Source of the DNA: Sabellastarte sp. h YS-2021
Taxonomy: Eukaryota > Annelida > Polychaeta > Sabellida > Sabellidae
Assembly: GCA_964017235.1 (NCBI GenBank)
Contig: OZ024930.1
Span: 153,388,221-153,452,220 of the forward strand
Length of the DNA: 64,000 nt
Reading direction: 5' to 3'
The notes under the pieces are model-generated. The model searched no databases. It was not told where the DNA came from and saw only the letters and a list, made by a program, of their open reading frames with translations. The position numbers were made by a program, and so were the translations under genes. Each line of letters begins with the position of its first letter. The first letter of the stretch is position 1. This document shows, one piece after another, positions 35,397-46,189 of the stretch.

Positions 35397-36715
35397 CAAG
35401 ATTTTAAAGGTCAAGGTCACTACGGCAAGGTCAAAGGTCAAATTAAGGTAACACCATGATAATACACACCTATAGCCAATAACCAATGTCCCTACCAAGT
35501 ATCAACTTCCTACACCTTACGGTTTCCGAGATACAGCCCTGACGATTTTATAGGTCAAGGTCACTATGGCAAGGTCAAAGGTCAAATCAAGGTCACACCA
35601 TGATGCTGCACACCTACACCCCCTGGCCAATGTCTCTACCAAATATCAACTTCCTGCACCTAACAGTTTCCGAGATAAAGCCCGGACAATATTTTATAGG
35701 TCAAGGTCACTACAGCAAGGTTAAAGGTGAAATCAAGGTCAGACCATGACGTTGCACACCTACACCCCCTAATCAATATCCCTACCAAGTATCAACTTCC
35801 TACTCCTTACGGTTTCTGAGATATAGCCCAGACAACATTTTATAGGTCAAGGTCACTACGGCAAGGTCAAAGGTCAAATCAAGGTCACACCATGACGCTG
35901 CACACCTACACCCCCTAAGCAATATCCCTACAAAGTATCAACTTCCTACACCTTACGGTTTCTGAGATATAGCCTGGACAAGATTTTATAGGTCAAGGCC
36001 ACTACGGCAAGGTCACAGGTCAAATCAAGGTCACACCATGACGTTGCACACCTACACCCCCTAACCAATATCCATACCACGTATCAACTTCCTACACCTT
36101 ACGGTTTCTGAGATATAGCCCGGACAACATTTTATAGGTCAAGGTCACTACGGCAAGGTCAAAGGTCAAATCAAGATCACACCATGACGTTGCACACCTA
36201 CACCCCCTAACCAATGTCCCTACCAAATATCAACTTCCCAAGCCTTACAGTTTCCGAGATATAGCCCGGACAACATTTTATAGGTCAAGGTCACTACGGC
36301 AAGGTCAAAGGTCAAATCAAGGTCAGACCATGACGTTGCACACCTACACCCCCTAACCAATATCCCTACCAAGTATCAACTTCCTACACCTTACGGTTTC
36401 CGAGATATAGCCCGGACAAGATTTTATAGGTCAAGGTCACTACGGCAAGGTCAAAGGTCAAATCAAGGTCAGACTATGACGTTGCACAACTACACCCCCT
36501 AACCAATGTCCCTACCAAGTATCAACTTCCTACACCTTACAGTTTCCGAGATACAGCCCGGACAAGATTTTCAAACTCAAGGTCACTACGGCAAGGTCAA
36601 AGGTCAAATCAAGGTCAGACCATGACGTTGCACAGCTACACCCCCTAACCAATGTCCCTACCAAGTATCAACTTCCTACACCTTACGGGTTCTGAGATAC
36701 AGCCCGGACAAACTA
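35397..36715 (+). repeat. Family II core: nine 146 bp monomers with AGGTCA clusters
   Basis: Monomer starts are spaced 146 bp apart (for example 35703, 35849, 36141, 36287, 36433). Within each, AGGTCA half-sites occur five times in about 45 bp: AGGTCAAGGTCA, then AGGTCAAAGGTCA, then AATCA and AGGTCA. The remainder contains ACCATGACGTTGCACACC and GATATAGCCCGGACAA. Homogeneity is highest in the middle monomers. Confidence 0.92.
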
Positions 36716-36801
36716 TTTCCCGCCGCCCGCACGCCCGCCCGACCATCCGGACACCATGGGTGAAAACAATACCCCAACAGCCATTAAGGGCTGTGGGGTA
36801 A

Positions 36802-36903
36802 AAACTACTAGTACTCACTTACCTTTAGGCCAAAGTCTGATAAAACAACTTTAAAATTTTGAAAGGCATTAAAATCTATTAGGACAAGTAATTTACAAAA
36901 AAA
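36802..36903. other. Short spacer between family II copies C and D
   Basis: It shares the phrase ATTAGGACAAGTAATTTAC with the region near 27530, so it is probably a fragment of another repeat. Confidence 0.5.
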
Positions 36904-38183
36904 ATAGCATCAGAGATGCCCGTACCCCACAGCCTAGGGAAATATTTTCAACACCATGAGATATAGAAGTACTGTATCAGTACAAAGTTCAGGATACTTT
37001 CAGAGCACTGTCAGTTATATAAAGGTCCAAACAATGTTTAAATAGAGAAAATAACATCTAAAAGAAAGATAATGCATGTAAAGATGAAGTATTAAAACAA
37101 GATAATTCAATAACAAGATGACAGCATTAATCAGTAAACTAAAATTACAACACTCTTTATCTACATCTGCATGGCCGAATTATGGTTTAGATGTATTGAG
37201 TATTACCATGCATACAGAAGTGGTAATACATTCAATGAATGCTTATGTGTGGTGTTGGAGCAAAATCTGTGGTTCACTTGATGAAATTCCATCTCTTACA
37301 ATGGGAAGTTATAAAAGTAAAATTCTTAATAAATTGTAATATTACTTTAACAGTGCTTAATCTGCATCAAAAGACAGACCCAAAGGTGCAACAAGATTTT
37401 AAAGGTCAAGATGACTACGACAAGGTCAAAGGTCAAATTAAGGTCACACCATGATAATGCACACCTATAACCCCTAACCAATGTCCCTACCAAGTATCAA
37501 CTTCCTACACCTTACGGTTTCCGAGATATAACCCAGACAAGATTTTATAGGTCAAGGTCACTACGGCAAGGTCAAATCAAGGTCAGACCATGGCGTTGCA
37601 CAGCTACACCCCCTAACCAATGTCCCTACCAAATATCAACTTCCTACACCTCACAGTTTCCGAGATATAGCCCTGACAAGATTTTATAGGTCAAGGTCAC
37701 TATGGCAAGGTCAAAGCTCAAATCAAGATCAGACCATGACGTTGCACAACTACACCCCCTAACCAATGTCCTTACCAAGTATCAACTTCCTAAACCTTAC
37801 GATTTCCGAGATATAGCCCGGACAAGATTTTATAGGTCAAGGTCACTACAGCAAGGTCAAAGGTCAAATCAAGGTCAGACCATGACGTTGCACACCGTAC
37901 ACCCCCTAACCAATGTCCCTAGTACGTATCAACTTCCTACACCTTACGGTTTCCGAGATATAGCCCGGACAAGATTTTATAGGTCAAGGTCACTACGGCA
38001 AGGTCAAAGGTCAAATCAAGGTCAGACCATGACGTTGCACACCTACACATCCTAACCAATGTCCCTACCAAGTATCAACTTCCTACACCTTATGGTTTTT
38101 CCTGCCGCCCGCCCATCCACCCACCCATCTGGACACCATGGGTGAAAACAATACCCAGACAGCCCTTAAGGGCTGTGGGGTAA
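36904..38183 (+). mobile_element. Family II element copy D, complete and uninterrupted
   Basis: It starts ATAGCATCAGAGATGCCC with TACCCCACAGCC just inside. The left arm (to about 37395) is about 95 percent like copy C by eye but lacks the MITE. The core has five monomers (37405-38080), and the end is CAGCCCTTAAGGGCTGTGGG then GTA at 38183. It is the best reference copy of the family in this window. The different monomer count (five versus nine in C) shows the core expands and contracts. Confidence 0.85.
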
Positions 38184-38243
38184 CTAGACCTATGCATCGG
38201 AGAACCGATGCAAATCTGTATCCACCGGAAAGACCACCGACTC
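38184..38243. other. Perfect 8 bp stem-loop directly after family II copy D
   Basis: TGCATCGGAGAACCGATGCA (about 38192-38211) is a perfect 8 bp stem with an AGAA loop. It may be the terminal hairpin of another element abutting copy D. Confidence 0.5.
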
Positions 38244-38765
38244 ACCAAAGCCAGTGAACCATCGTTTGACCTTGTAGGAGGGGCCAAAGGTCAAATCTGA
38301 CAACATCAGAAGATTCCCAGCCCATGATATCCTACAAGTTGGTTTCACACTGCAAACCTCTAGGACCAATAATAAGCGAGTTATAAGCACTTTTAAGTTT
38401 GGGTGTCCTCGTTTGACCTTGAAGGAGGGGATCATGGTCAAATCTAAGCACATCAGAACACTCCCAGCCCATGATTTCCTATAGGTTGGTTTCACATTGC
38501 AAACCTCTAGGACCAATAATAAGGGAGTTATAAACACTTTCAAGTTTTTCTATCCTCGTTTGACCTTGAAGGAGGGGCCCAAGGTCAAGTCTGAACACAT
38601 CAGCAGATTCCCAGTCCATGATTTCCTAGAAGTTGGTTTCACATTGCAAACCTCTAGGACCAATAATAAGCGAGTTATAATCACTTTTAGGTTCGGCTAT
38701 CCTTATTTGACCTTGAAGGAGGGGCCCAAGGTCAAATCTGACCACATCGCCACCTTGACATCACA
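38244..38765 (+). repeat. Tandem repeat, about 147 bp, 3.5 copies
   Basis: TTTGACCTTGAAGGAGGGG recurs near 38265, 38411, 38558 and 38706. It is followed by CCAAGGTCAAATCTGA and, later, GCAAACCTCTAGGACCAATA. The same array type is seen at 32790-33100, 24550-25040 and 53200-54060. Each unit holds TGACCTTGA, the reverse complement of TCAAGGTCA. Confidence 0.85.
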
Positions 38766-39780
38766 CACTAGATTGTACTTAGCGTTGCTGTTTCAAATCG
38801 TGCACCCTTATTGTGTGCCATTTCAACACTCTACAGATTAAAATATTTAAAGTATATTACAAATATTGTTTTGGGTTTATAAAATAAAATGTCTTAATGT
38901 ATGGTGCACTAAATTCTAAATTTGTCATGTGAAATGCAAGATGGGAGTTATTGGCAATGGCAACGCTCATGAATTTCTGTGAAATATGCAAATATTATCC
39001 CAATTAAACATAGTAAACTCTAAATATTTTGTAAAAGACATTTAATTTAAAAAAATGAAACATACACATCATTTAATTATCGATCTTTACCTCAAGTATT
39101 TTAAAACCTTTAACCTTTAACACTGGCTTAAAAACCTCCAATCGGGTAGTGAAATAGCCATGCAAGGTCAAAACTGATATTTTGTTGGTATTGAAACGGT
39201 GCTCATTGCCATTTCAACTTAGCATGGGTGTTGAATCGGCCTCATACAATTACTACTGGTTTCCTTACTGCTTGGCATCATATGATGGCACAAACTTCAA
39301 CATGGCACAAATTTCCAATTTGAGGTGCTAAGTTCTAGAAGAAATTATATTTTCGGAAGACGTAAAACTCGCAACCATGGCAATTCGCTACCACTGTCTC
39401 ACTACCACAATTCATTATACCAATTAAAATGGCATACTTTAAATGGTTACAGGGGGGGGGACAGCGATTCGCAGGGGACAGTGTTTTGCGATAATTGCCG
39501 ATTTTCATATAAAATCTATCTAATAGCCAATATACATGCAAATACATGTCACTTTCATAATAAATAAGCAAAAACACAACCTACCACTACAGATTAATAA
39601 CTTACTTTAGTAAAAAATGTGCGTGAGAAGTAATTATTTATCCATTCATGCTGTTTGTATGATGCTGAATTGGTCACATGATCCAATCAAAACATTTCCG
39701 TATGCCAGCTGTCAAGAAGGAGATTTATTGTAAATTTATTAAATTGTTAAAAATAAATTATGAAGTCACATTTTCAATCA
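38766..39780. other. AT-rich spacer with no recognised gene
   Basis: It includes a G9-10 run near 39451 followed by GACAGCGATTCGCAGGGGAC. A related phrase is at 57645 (GGGGGGGACATTGATTCGGG), so it may be a fragment of a shared repeat. Nothing else was seen. Confidence 0.45.
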
Positions 39781-42428
39781 ATGGGAAAGAAATCAAAGGT
39801 AAAGCTTAATTTATAGATTGTTTTTATGAAAAAATTAATTTTGATTTGTTATGATTTAATTTTCAGTTAATCATTTTGTAAGTCCCACCAAAAAACGTCT
39901 GCTTGTTTACCCTCCATATTTCTGAACTAGTCTGGTATCCAGTTTTTTTTTTTTAATTTAGTGAACCTTTTTCATTCATTAGGATCTGCTGTGTAAGTGG
40001 GAAAATTGTAGTTAAATTAACCAGGATGAAATATTAAAATGTAACACTACAAACTTACAGTGTTTGAATAAAAACATACATACAATAGTGTTTGAAACTG
40101 TAATTTGACAAAGTGCACAAGGTTCAATTAATTAATCAAAGTTGGCTGTGAATCTTGCATTGACAACTGTATGTGTTTTACATAAGTAAATGCAAATGTA
40201 ATATAAATATAGCAACTCAGAACCCACAAACCTTTGAAAACATGTTGATTAAGTGTTGAAAATCGATCAAAGAAATTGTGATTAACTTATGCAATTTATA
40301 TTCCTTTACAATGAATTCATTAAATTTTTTGCCAAGCTCTACAGTTTAACCACATTTTTTTAAACTTTCAGAATCCAAAAGGTACATATAAAAATATGCA
40401 AGAGATGTCCTTGTTAAGGCAGTCCAAGAAATTCAGTCTGGTCATAAACTGAGCAAGGTTTGCAAGAAATATAGCTTGCCAAGTTCGACACTTCGAGGGT
40501 ATAGAATGAAAAATGCCAACTTGGACAGTATGATACCACATAATTAACTGCTGACTCACAAAGAAGAGCATTCAATATGTAATTACATAGGCTGGATGGC
40601 AGAACATAATTTTCCCATTACCAGAATTCTGTTGAAATCAATGGTCTTAGAAATATTGACAAGGAAAGGAATCAAAGTAACACCATCAAAAAAATGGTAC
40701 CAAAGATTTATAAAAAAGAATGGTCTTCTTTCAAAAATGCCTAAGCATGTTAACCGTGGAAGGTTTCGAGCTGCTAATACAGACAACATTGCCTCTTACT
40801 TTGACCTGTTGCAATCTGTTCTTGATAAATTTGACCTAATTGACCAACCCGAACTCATTTTCAATGTTGACGAGACAGGGTTCAGTGAAGAACTGAACAC
40901 CCAAACCAAAGCTATTGTGCCAGTTGGGCAAAGGCCAATTACTAGGCAAATATTCACAAATGACCACTCAACGTCCGTATACACAATATCAGAAACAGGA
41001 CAAGTTTTATCCCCTATGGTTATATTCACAAGGTCTGTTCCAGTTTCTCTGAGAAATATGGAACTTGGTAATTGGATTTTCAGAAGCACCAAAAGTGGCT
41101 TCATAGATACAAAACTATTTCTAGAGTGGTTCCGTGACATTTTTCTGAAGGAAGCCCCTGTCAAGAGACCTTTACTTCTCATTTTAGATGCCCACAGTAC
41201 CCATGTAGGATTTGAGTTTGTTGAGCTTGCAAAGAAAGAAAATGTAGAAGTTTTGTCCGTACCTAGTAAAACAAGCGATAAATTACAACCTCTTGACCAG
41301 ATTTTCAGCCTTTTAAAGGGGCAATTCTCAAATTTGGTACTCTCATTGAAATTAGTTAAAGGTGATATCTTGGTGAATCAAGGCAACTTAGCACAAATAT
41401 TGCAGTTGGCAATTGACCAGGCATGGACAAAGTATACTCTTTTAAGAGAACAGGTATTGTTACTTCTACATAACACATTACTTTACAGTGCATGTTCACA
41501 AATAGACATTCCCACATGTAAACATAGCATACTTATAATTAGGGGTGCGACCGAGCAGTTGACACTCGACGAGGAAGGCGAATTTCATGAAAATTTGACC
41601 CCAATTCTCAGGGTCGAGTGCTCGTGTATATATAACAACCTATAGAACTGGTTATGTTTTTTAGTTAATAAAACATATATAACACACCTTACTTACATTA
41701 AATCACATAATCCATCATTTTAAAAATAATATTATTGATATTACGTGCTGACAATAGCTAATTCAAGCGATTCAAAGCTTTTATCTTTATATTTTTTTTT
41801 CATTTACGGGAGCCGCCATATTGGATGTCGTTTCCTGTTAAGGTGGATACTAAACTTCGCGAGGGCTTGATGTCGAGTCGAGTTTTTATCTGCAAGCATT
41901 CGACCCGAAATATTTGTACTCGTCACACCCCTACTTATAATGTTAATAAAATGTAATGTGTGTCAAACTTCTACTTTTTTGTTGTACTTTGTTGTACTAT
42001 GTATATTGCTCTACTGTTGATAGTGGTAAACTCTTGCAAGGCAGTAGTTTCAAGGTGGGAATACAGTCCAAACTGTCAATGTTTATTAATGTAACCCTGT
42101 ACAGGCAGTATATCAAAATATGGTGTTAAGTAATACTTCAGATACAGTCAAACCATTACATATATCTTTTAAAATAATGTATGTAACTATGACAAGCATC
42201 ATACCATGCAACAGAAATGCCATTACATTGCAACAACCTGCACCTGTCTCAGGAAAATCTGCATTGATGCTAAATGTACAGAAAGATTCAGAAGGCCGTT
42301 GCCCTACATGCAAGCACCTCAAACCTTGCCCTGATTGTTTTCAGGTGTGTTCTATACTTGCAAAATGTAGCCAATTACTTTATAATTTAGAATATAAAAA
42401 GCAATCGTTGCAACAAAGGTGCCACTGA
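39781..42428 (+). pseudogene. Pogo-like (CENP-B/jerky-type) transposase gene, spliced, nearly intact catalytic domain
   Basis: Proposed exons are 39781-39798 (start MGKKSK, donor GTAAAG), 40372-41453 (acceptor TTTAAACTTTCAG, donor CAG/GTATTG) and 42105-42428 (acceptor CTGTACAG). All joins keep phase 0. Exon 2 begins with a Psq-type helix-turn-helix (LVKAVQEIQSGHKLSKVCKK). It continues with a CENP-B-like second DNA-binding part and a DDE domain: NVDETGF (first D), LLILDAHSTH (second D) and SKTSDKLQPLDQIF. Exon 3 has IPCNRNAIT, resembling the family's C-terminal GIxPFNRxAI box, and a cysteine cluster CPTCKHLKPCPDC. Damage is a one-base deletion near 40395 and a TAA at 40545-40547. The open frame from 40596 covers 286 residues of exon 2. 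Introns are inferred. Terminal inverted repeats were not found, so a domesticated gene is also possible. Confidence 0.72.
41540..41933. mobile_element. 394 bp hAT MITE inside the pogo-like gene's second intron
   Basis: The termini are TAGGGGTGCGAC and inverted TAGGGGTGTGAC (11 of 12 match). The 8 bp CTTATAAT flanks both sides exactly (41532-41539 and 41934-41941). An 8 bp duplication with a TAGGG-like terminus is typical of hAT elements. The interior is rich in GTCGAGT-type words and has no coding sequence. Without splicing, the last 34 or so codons of the open frame starting at 40596 would be MITE sequence. Confidence 0.92.
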
Positions 42429-43595
42429 GAATTTTGTTAAAGCATAAGTGCAAAAATTAACTTAAGACTTAATCTGTTAGCTGAAAATATATTAATGTAA
42501 GTTCTAAAGAATATGTATGATGTGTGGCATTGTATTTCACTACCAGATGGATTGACAGGTAGAGATTATTATCTGTCCTGTTAAATTGAAACATGTATTC
42601 TGTATGAGTATGCTGGTAATGTTAACCCTTTAGTTAGGCAAGGCATTGTTTCATGTGACCTACTTGATGTGTGTGTTCCTCCACTGAATGCTAACAATCA
42701 TGTACAGTCCACTACTGGTGCAACACAGAGTACCCGTCATATGTGGAGACAGAGTAGATTGTTGATAGGTGCCCACATAAATAATGAACATAAATAAGAT
42801 TAAAGTAAATACACATATTCACGTTTCCATAGAAAATATGAGGTCAAAGAATTTTGTGGGTTTCACAACAACATTTTACTATAAATAGAAATGCTGCTTG
42901 AAGATCAAATAATTCAAAGTCTCAGACTTGTACGACTCATTTATATTCATGTTAGGCCATTCAATTCAGTGGGGTTTCCAACAATTTTCTATTAATTGAC
43001 TATAAATACTACAAATTTACAAACATGATACATTAATATTCATGTATGCACAGAAAATATACGAGGTCATGGAATTCAGGGTTTTGGGTTTCCTAACAAT
43101 ATTTTATTAAACTAGCTAAATTGCTGTTTGAAGACCAAATACTTCAAATTACAAAAATAATTTATTGGTAGCAAGATGCCGTGGTCAAGAGTTAAATGTA
43201 AATAATATTTTTGCCCATTAAAAATGATTCTGAAATGTTTATTGTTTTGACTTTACATTTGTAAAATACTTTTATGACCTGCGCTTGTGCCGATGCATAT
43301 TTTAATAAAGAGAAATTCATGAAACTACAAATAAAGCAAGAAAAAAAATGAATTTTTAATGTCCAAGTTGTGCAAAGTTATGGTGGGGAGCAGTACTTTG
43401 CTGTAATTACGAGTATGGTGGTTTTCTATTTATTGAGACATTAAGCAAGTAAATGTGACTTTCACGGCATGTTTTACAACTTTTATGCACATTTGGTTAA
43501 AATAAACGAATGACAGTTGGTTAATGTTGAAAGATGTTTTCACTTTGTTGAAAAACAAGAATTCTTGCTCCATTGTAATGCTAATGTATACATAA
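42429..43595. other. AT-rich spacer with no recognised gene, containing one long-range direct repeat
   Basis: Positions 43151-43218 recur almost exactly at 57756-57823. Nothing else was recognised. Confidence 0.5.
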
Positions 43596-44429
43596 TAGTG
43601 GCTTTCTACCAGTAAACACCCGTCTAGCTACCAGTGAACGCCCACCTTATATTTCCTTGTTAGTGGTCAAGGACAAAGGTTTTTACTTATCTACAAAATG
43701 GGCGTTCACTGGTATTTTTGGTTTGCTGTAGAAACGGCGGATAATATAGATGAATTATGAAAATATAAAGCTTTGAAACAAATAAAACAACACACGCCTA
43801 AGTTATTAATTGCATGTAGTGTATTAGACCGAGTTTCTGTCCCGTCGCCAATTGCTATTGATATACTGATGGACACAATGGCGAGGGACAGAGTTCCCAT
43901 GTACCTGTTTTCTGTGTAAATCTCGAAGTTTTGGAAATTATTTCATTTACTTTGAAAAGTCCTTCTGATGTCTAGATAGCTGTATCTCGTATACAATACA
44001 TATGTTGTTGAACTAAACTGCTTTTACAAGCCAGGAATTTCTTTTGTAGATAACTATGTAATGTTGAAGGTTTGTTTACATTTTAAAAATAGGTTGAACT
44101 ATACACATACCAGAAGGATAGGCATTAAATATTTGTGAACGGCACATGTACAGACCTTAAAGAAACCAAATAACACTTTATACTTGTTGTAATATGTGTA
44201 GAAATATGCCGTTCAAAATTTACACAGAAAACAAGTACATGTGAGCTCTGTCCCTCGCCATTGTGTCCATCAGTATATCAATAGCAATTGGCGACGGGAC
44301 AGAAACTCGGTCTAGTAGTGTATATCATTTGAAAATCTGTTGTTAGAAGAATAAAATATAAAGCTGTAAACATAGTTTAAATTTAATATATTAACTTCAA
44401 CATGGGCGTTTACTGGTAGAATGTCACTA
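43596..44429. mobile_element. TA-flanked MITE (about 330 bp when empty) hosting a nested MITE
   Basis: The ends GTGGCTTTCTACCAGTAAAC (43598) and inverted GTGACATTCTACCAGTAAAC (ending 44427) differ by two bases over 20. They are flanked by TA on both sides, suggesting a Tc1/mariner-type element. A second, exact 16 bp inverted pair lies inside (TACCAGTGAACGCCCA at 43629, complement at 43699-43714) and repeats the terminal motif. The element is interrupted by the Mutator-like insertion at 43825-44314. Confidence 0.75.
43825..44314. mobile_element. 490 bp Mutator-like (MULE) MITE with about 98 bp terminal inverted repeats
   Basis: The first 68 bp from TAGACCGAGTTTCTGTCCCG is identical to the reverse complement of the last 68 bp, and similarity continues to about 98 bp with a few mismatches. 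The 9 bp GTAGTGTAT flanks both ends exactly (43816-43824 and 44315-44323). Long TIRs plus a 9 bp duplication are typical of Mutator-like elements. The near identity of the arms suggests a fairly young insertion. No transposase. Confidence 0.9.
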
Positions 44430-44660
44430 GGCCGAAAATACGAGTTAGGCCGAATATACGTACCTTACTACACAACCTTTAAAAGAAACTGTGACAATCA
44501 AAACATAACATACCAGCAATTAGAGTTTTATACCAGGATTAATACACATACAATGTGAAATTTTACTGCTCCCCAGTTTTCTGTGAGCAGTTTGTTTTCT
44601 CACTTGCTACTGTAGAGTAGAGCGATAATACAAACAGGAAGTTATGTCTCTAATAGTAAG

Positions 44661-44825
44661 TTCAGCGCTGACAGGACAGAAAATATTATGTACACAGTGG
44701 GATGCCTATCCCACCACCGCCAAAGATCCTACATTATTTCTGCTTTCAGACTGGTAACCATGTGGTACCTGCTAAAACGAAATTTCTTAAATTCGTACTT
44801 AAAACACTTCTGAAAGGAAATGAGC
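44661..44825. repeat. Outer arm of the left 109 bp array
   Basis: It contains TTCAGCGCTGA (44661-44671) and TGTACACAGTGGGAT (44689-44703). Both recur in reverse order and orientation at 57560-57570 and 57517-57531, beyond the right-hand array. The similarity in between is weaker, but CATTATTTC and CCTATCCCAC words are shared. This suggests the two arrays and their outer flanks form one inverted duplication. Confidence 0.65.
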
Positions 44826-46033
44826 TGCCTATCCCACTGTGCACACACAAGGGCGAGGAAGGGCTGACCTATCCCACTGTGCACACTTTTGAGGCTGAGC
44901 ATCCCACTGTGGCCATTTTACAAATGAGAAGAGATGCCTATCCCACTGGGCACACACAAGGGCGAGGAAGGGCTGACCTATCCCACTGTGCACACTTTTG
45001 AGGCTGAGCATCCCACTGTGGCCATTTTACAAATGAGAAGAGATGCCTATCCCACTGGGCACACACAAGGGCGAGGAAGGGCTGACCTATCCCACTGTGC
45101 ACACTTTTCAGGCTGAGCATCCCACTGTGGCCATTTTACAAATGAGAAGAGATGCCTATCCCACTGTGCACACACAAGGGCGAGGAAGGGCTGACCTATC
45201 CCACTGTGCACACTTTTGAGGCTGAGCATCCCACTGTGGCCATTTTACAAATGAGAAGAGATGCCTATCCCACTGTGCACACACAAGGGCGAGGAAGGGC
45301 TGACCTATCCCACTGTGCACACTTTTGAGGCTGAGCATCCCACTGTGGCCATTTTACAAATGAGAAGAGATGCCTATCCCACTGTGCACACACAAGGGCG
45401 AGGAAGGGCTGACCTATCCCACTGTGCACACTTTTCAGGCTGAGCATCCCACTGTGGCCATTTTACAAATGAGAAGAGATGCCTATCCCACTGGGCACAC
45501 ACAAGGGCGAGGAAGGGCTGACCTATCCCACTGTGCACACTTTTCAGGCTGAGCATCCCACTGTGGCCATTTTACAAATGAGAAGAGATGCCTATCCCAC
45601 TGGGCACACACAAGGGCGAGGAAGGGCTGACCTATCCCACTGTGCACACTTTTGAGGCTGAGCATCCCACTGTGGCCATTTTACAAATGAGAAGAGATGC
45701 CTATCCCACTGGGCACACACAAGGGCGAGGAAGGGCTGACCTATCCCACTGTGCACACTTTTGAGGCTGAGCATCCCACTGTGGCCATTTTACAAATGAG
45801 AAGAGATGCCTATCCCACTGTGCACACACAAGGGCGAGGAAGGGCTGACCTATCCCACTGTGCACACTTTTCAGGCTGAGCATCCCACTGTGGCCATTTT
45901 ACAAATGAGAAGAGATGCCTATCCCACTGTGCACACACAAGGGCGAGGAAGGGCTGACCTATCCCACTGTGCACACTTTTCAGGCTGAGCATCCCACTGT
46001 GGCCATTTTACAAATGCCTATCCCACTGTGGCC
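44826..46033 (+). repeat. 109 bp tandem array, left copy, 11 units
   Basis: The unit is exactly 109 bp and contains three copies of ATCCCACTGTG (offsets 5, 45 and 76). Between them are ACAAGGGCGAGGAAGGGCTG, TTTTGAGGCTGAGC and CCATTTTACAAATGAGAAGA. Units differ at only a few sites: GTGCACAC versus GGGCACAC in the first motif, and TTTTGAGGC versus TTTTCAGGC. Because 109 is one more than a multiple of three, every unit is open for about 60 codons on both strands by frame cycling; this is not evidence of coding. A final partial unit ends at about 46033. Confidence 0.95.
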
Positions 46034-46189
46034 ACATTAAAGCGAGGAAGATGTGCAAATGGTTCTCAAGCCATGAATTCTTACCTGTTTTATAGTTTTT
46101 GAAGCCCTAGAACTAAGAAAATGATGTTGCTTACAAAAGCAAAGCTTCCCCAAAGGTTAGATAGGTTTTATAGTTTAAACATAGATAAA

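Larger units (their letters stand above)
34118..36801 (+). mobile_element. Family II element copy C, carrying a pogo-type MITE
   Basis: The 5' end reads ATAGCATCAGAGATGCCC, which itself can fold (GCATC-AGA-GATGC), then TACCCCACAGCC. The left arm is split at 34442-35236 by a MITE. The core (about 35397-36715) has nine monomers of 146 bp. After a CCCGCC-rich tract and CACCATGGGTGAAAACAATA, the 3' end is CAGCCATTAAGGGCTGTGGG then GTA. The 12 bp TACCCCACAGCC near the start and GGCTGTGGGGTA at the end are exact inverted repeats. Subterminal inverted repeats, a central tandem array and a 3' stem-loop are the HINE/DINE-TR1 hallmarks. Confidence 0.82.

Noticed and set aside
37702-38055. 117-codon plus-strand frame with repeated peptide units
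   Set aside because: It arises from the family II tandem monomers (146 bp, not a multiple of three) and is not conserved between copies.
40796-41182. 128-codon minus-strand ORF
   Set aside because: It is the antisense shadow of the pogo-like DDE domain.
43596-44429. Hairpin RNA or microRNA precursor
   Set aside because: The long inverted repeats have exact 9 bp and TA flanking duplications, which identify transposon ends and not an RNA gene.
44826-46033. Runs of overlapping 60-codon open frames on both strands, as if encoding a repeat protein
   Set aside because: The unit is 109 bp, so frames cycle and stay open by chance of composition; a protein would shift frame at every unit. The same is true of the array at 55537-57433.
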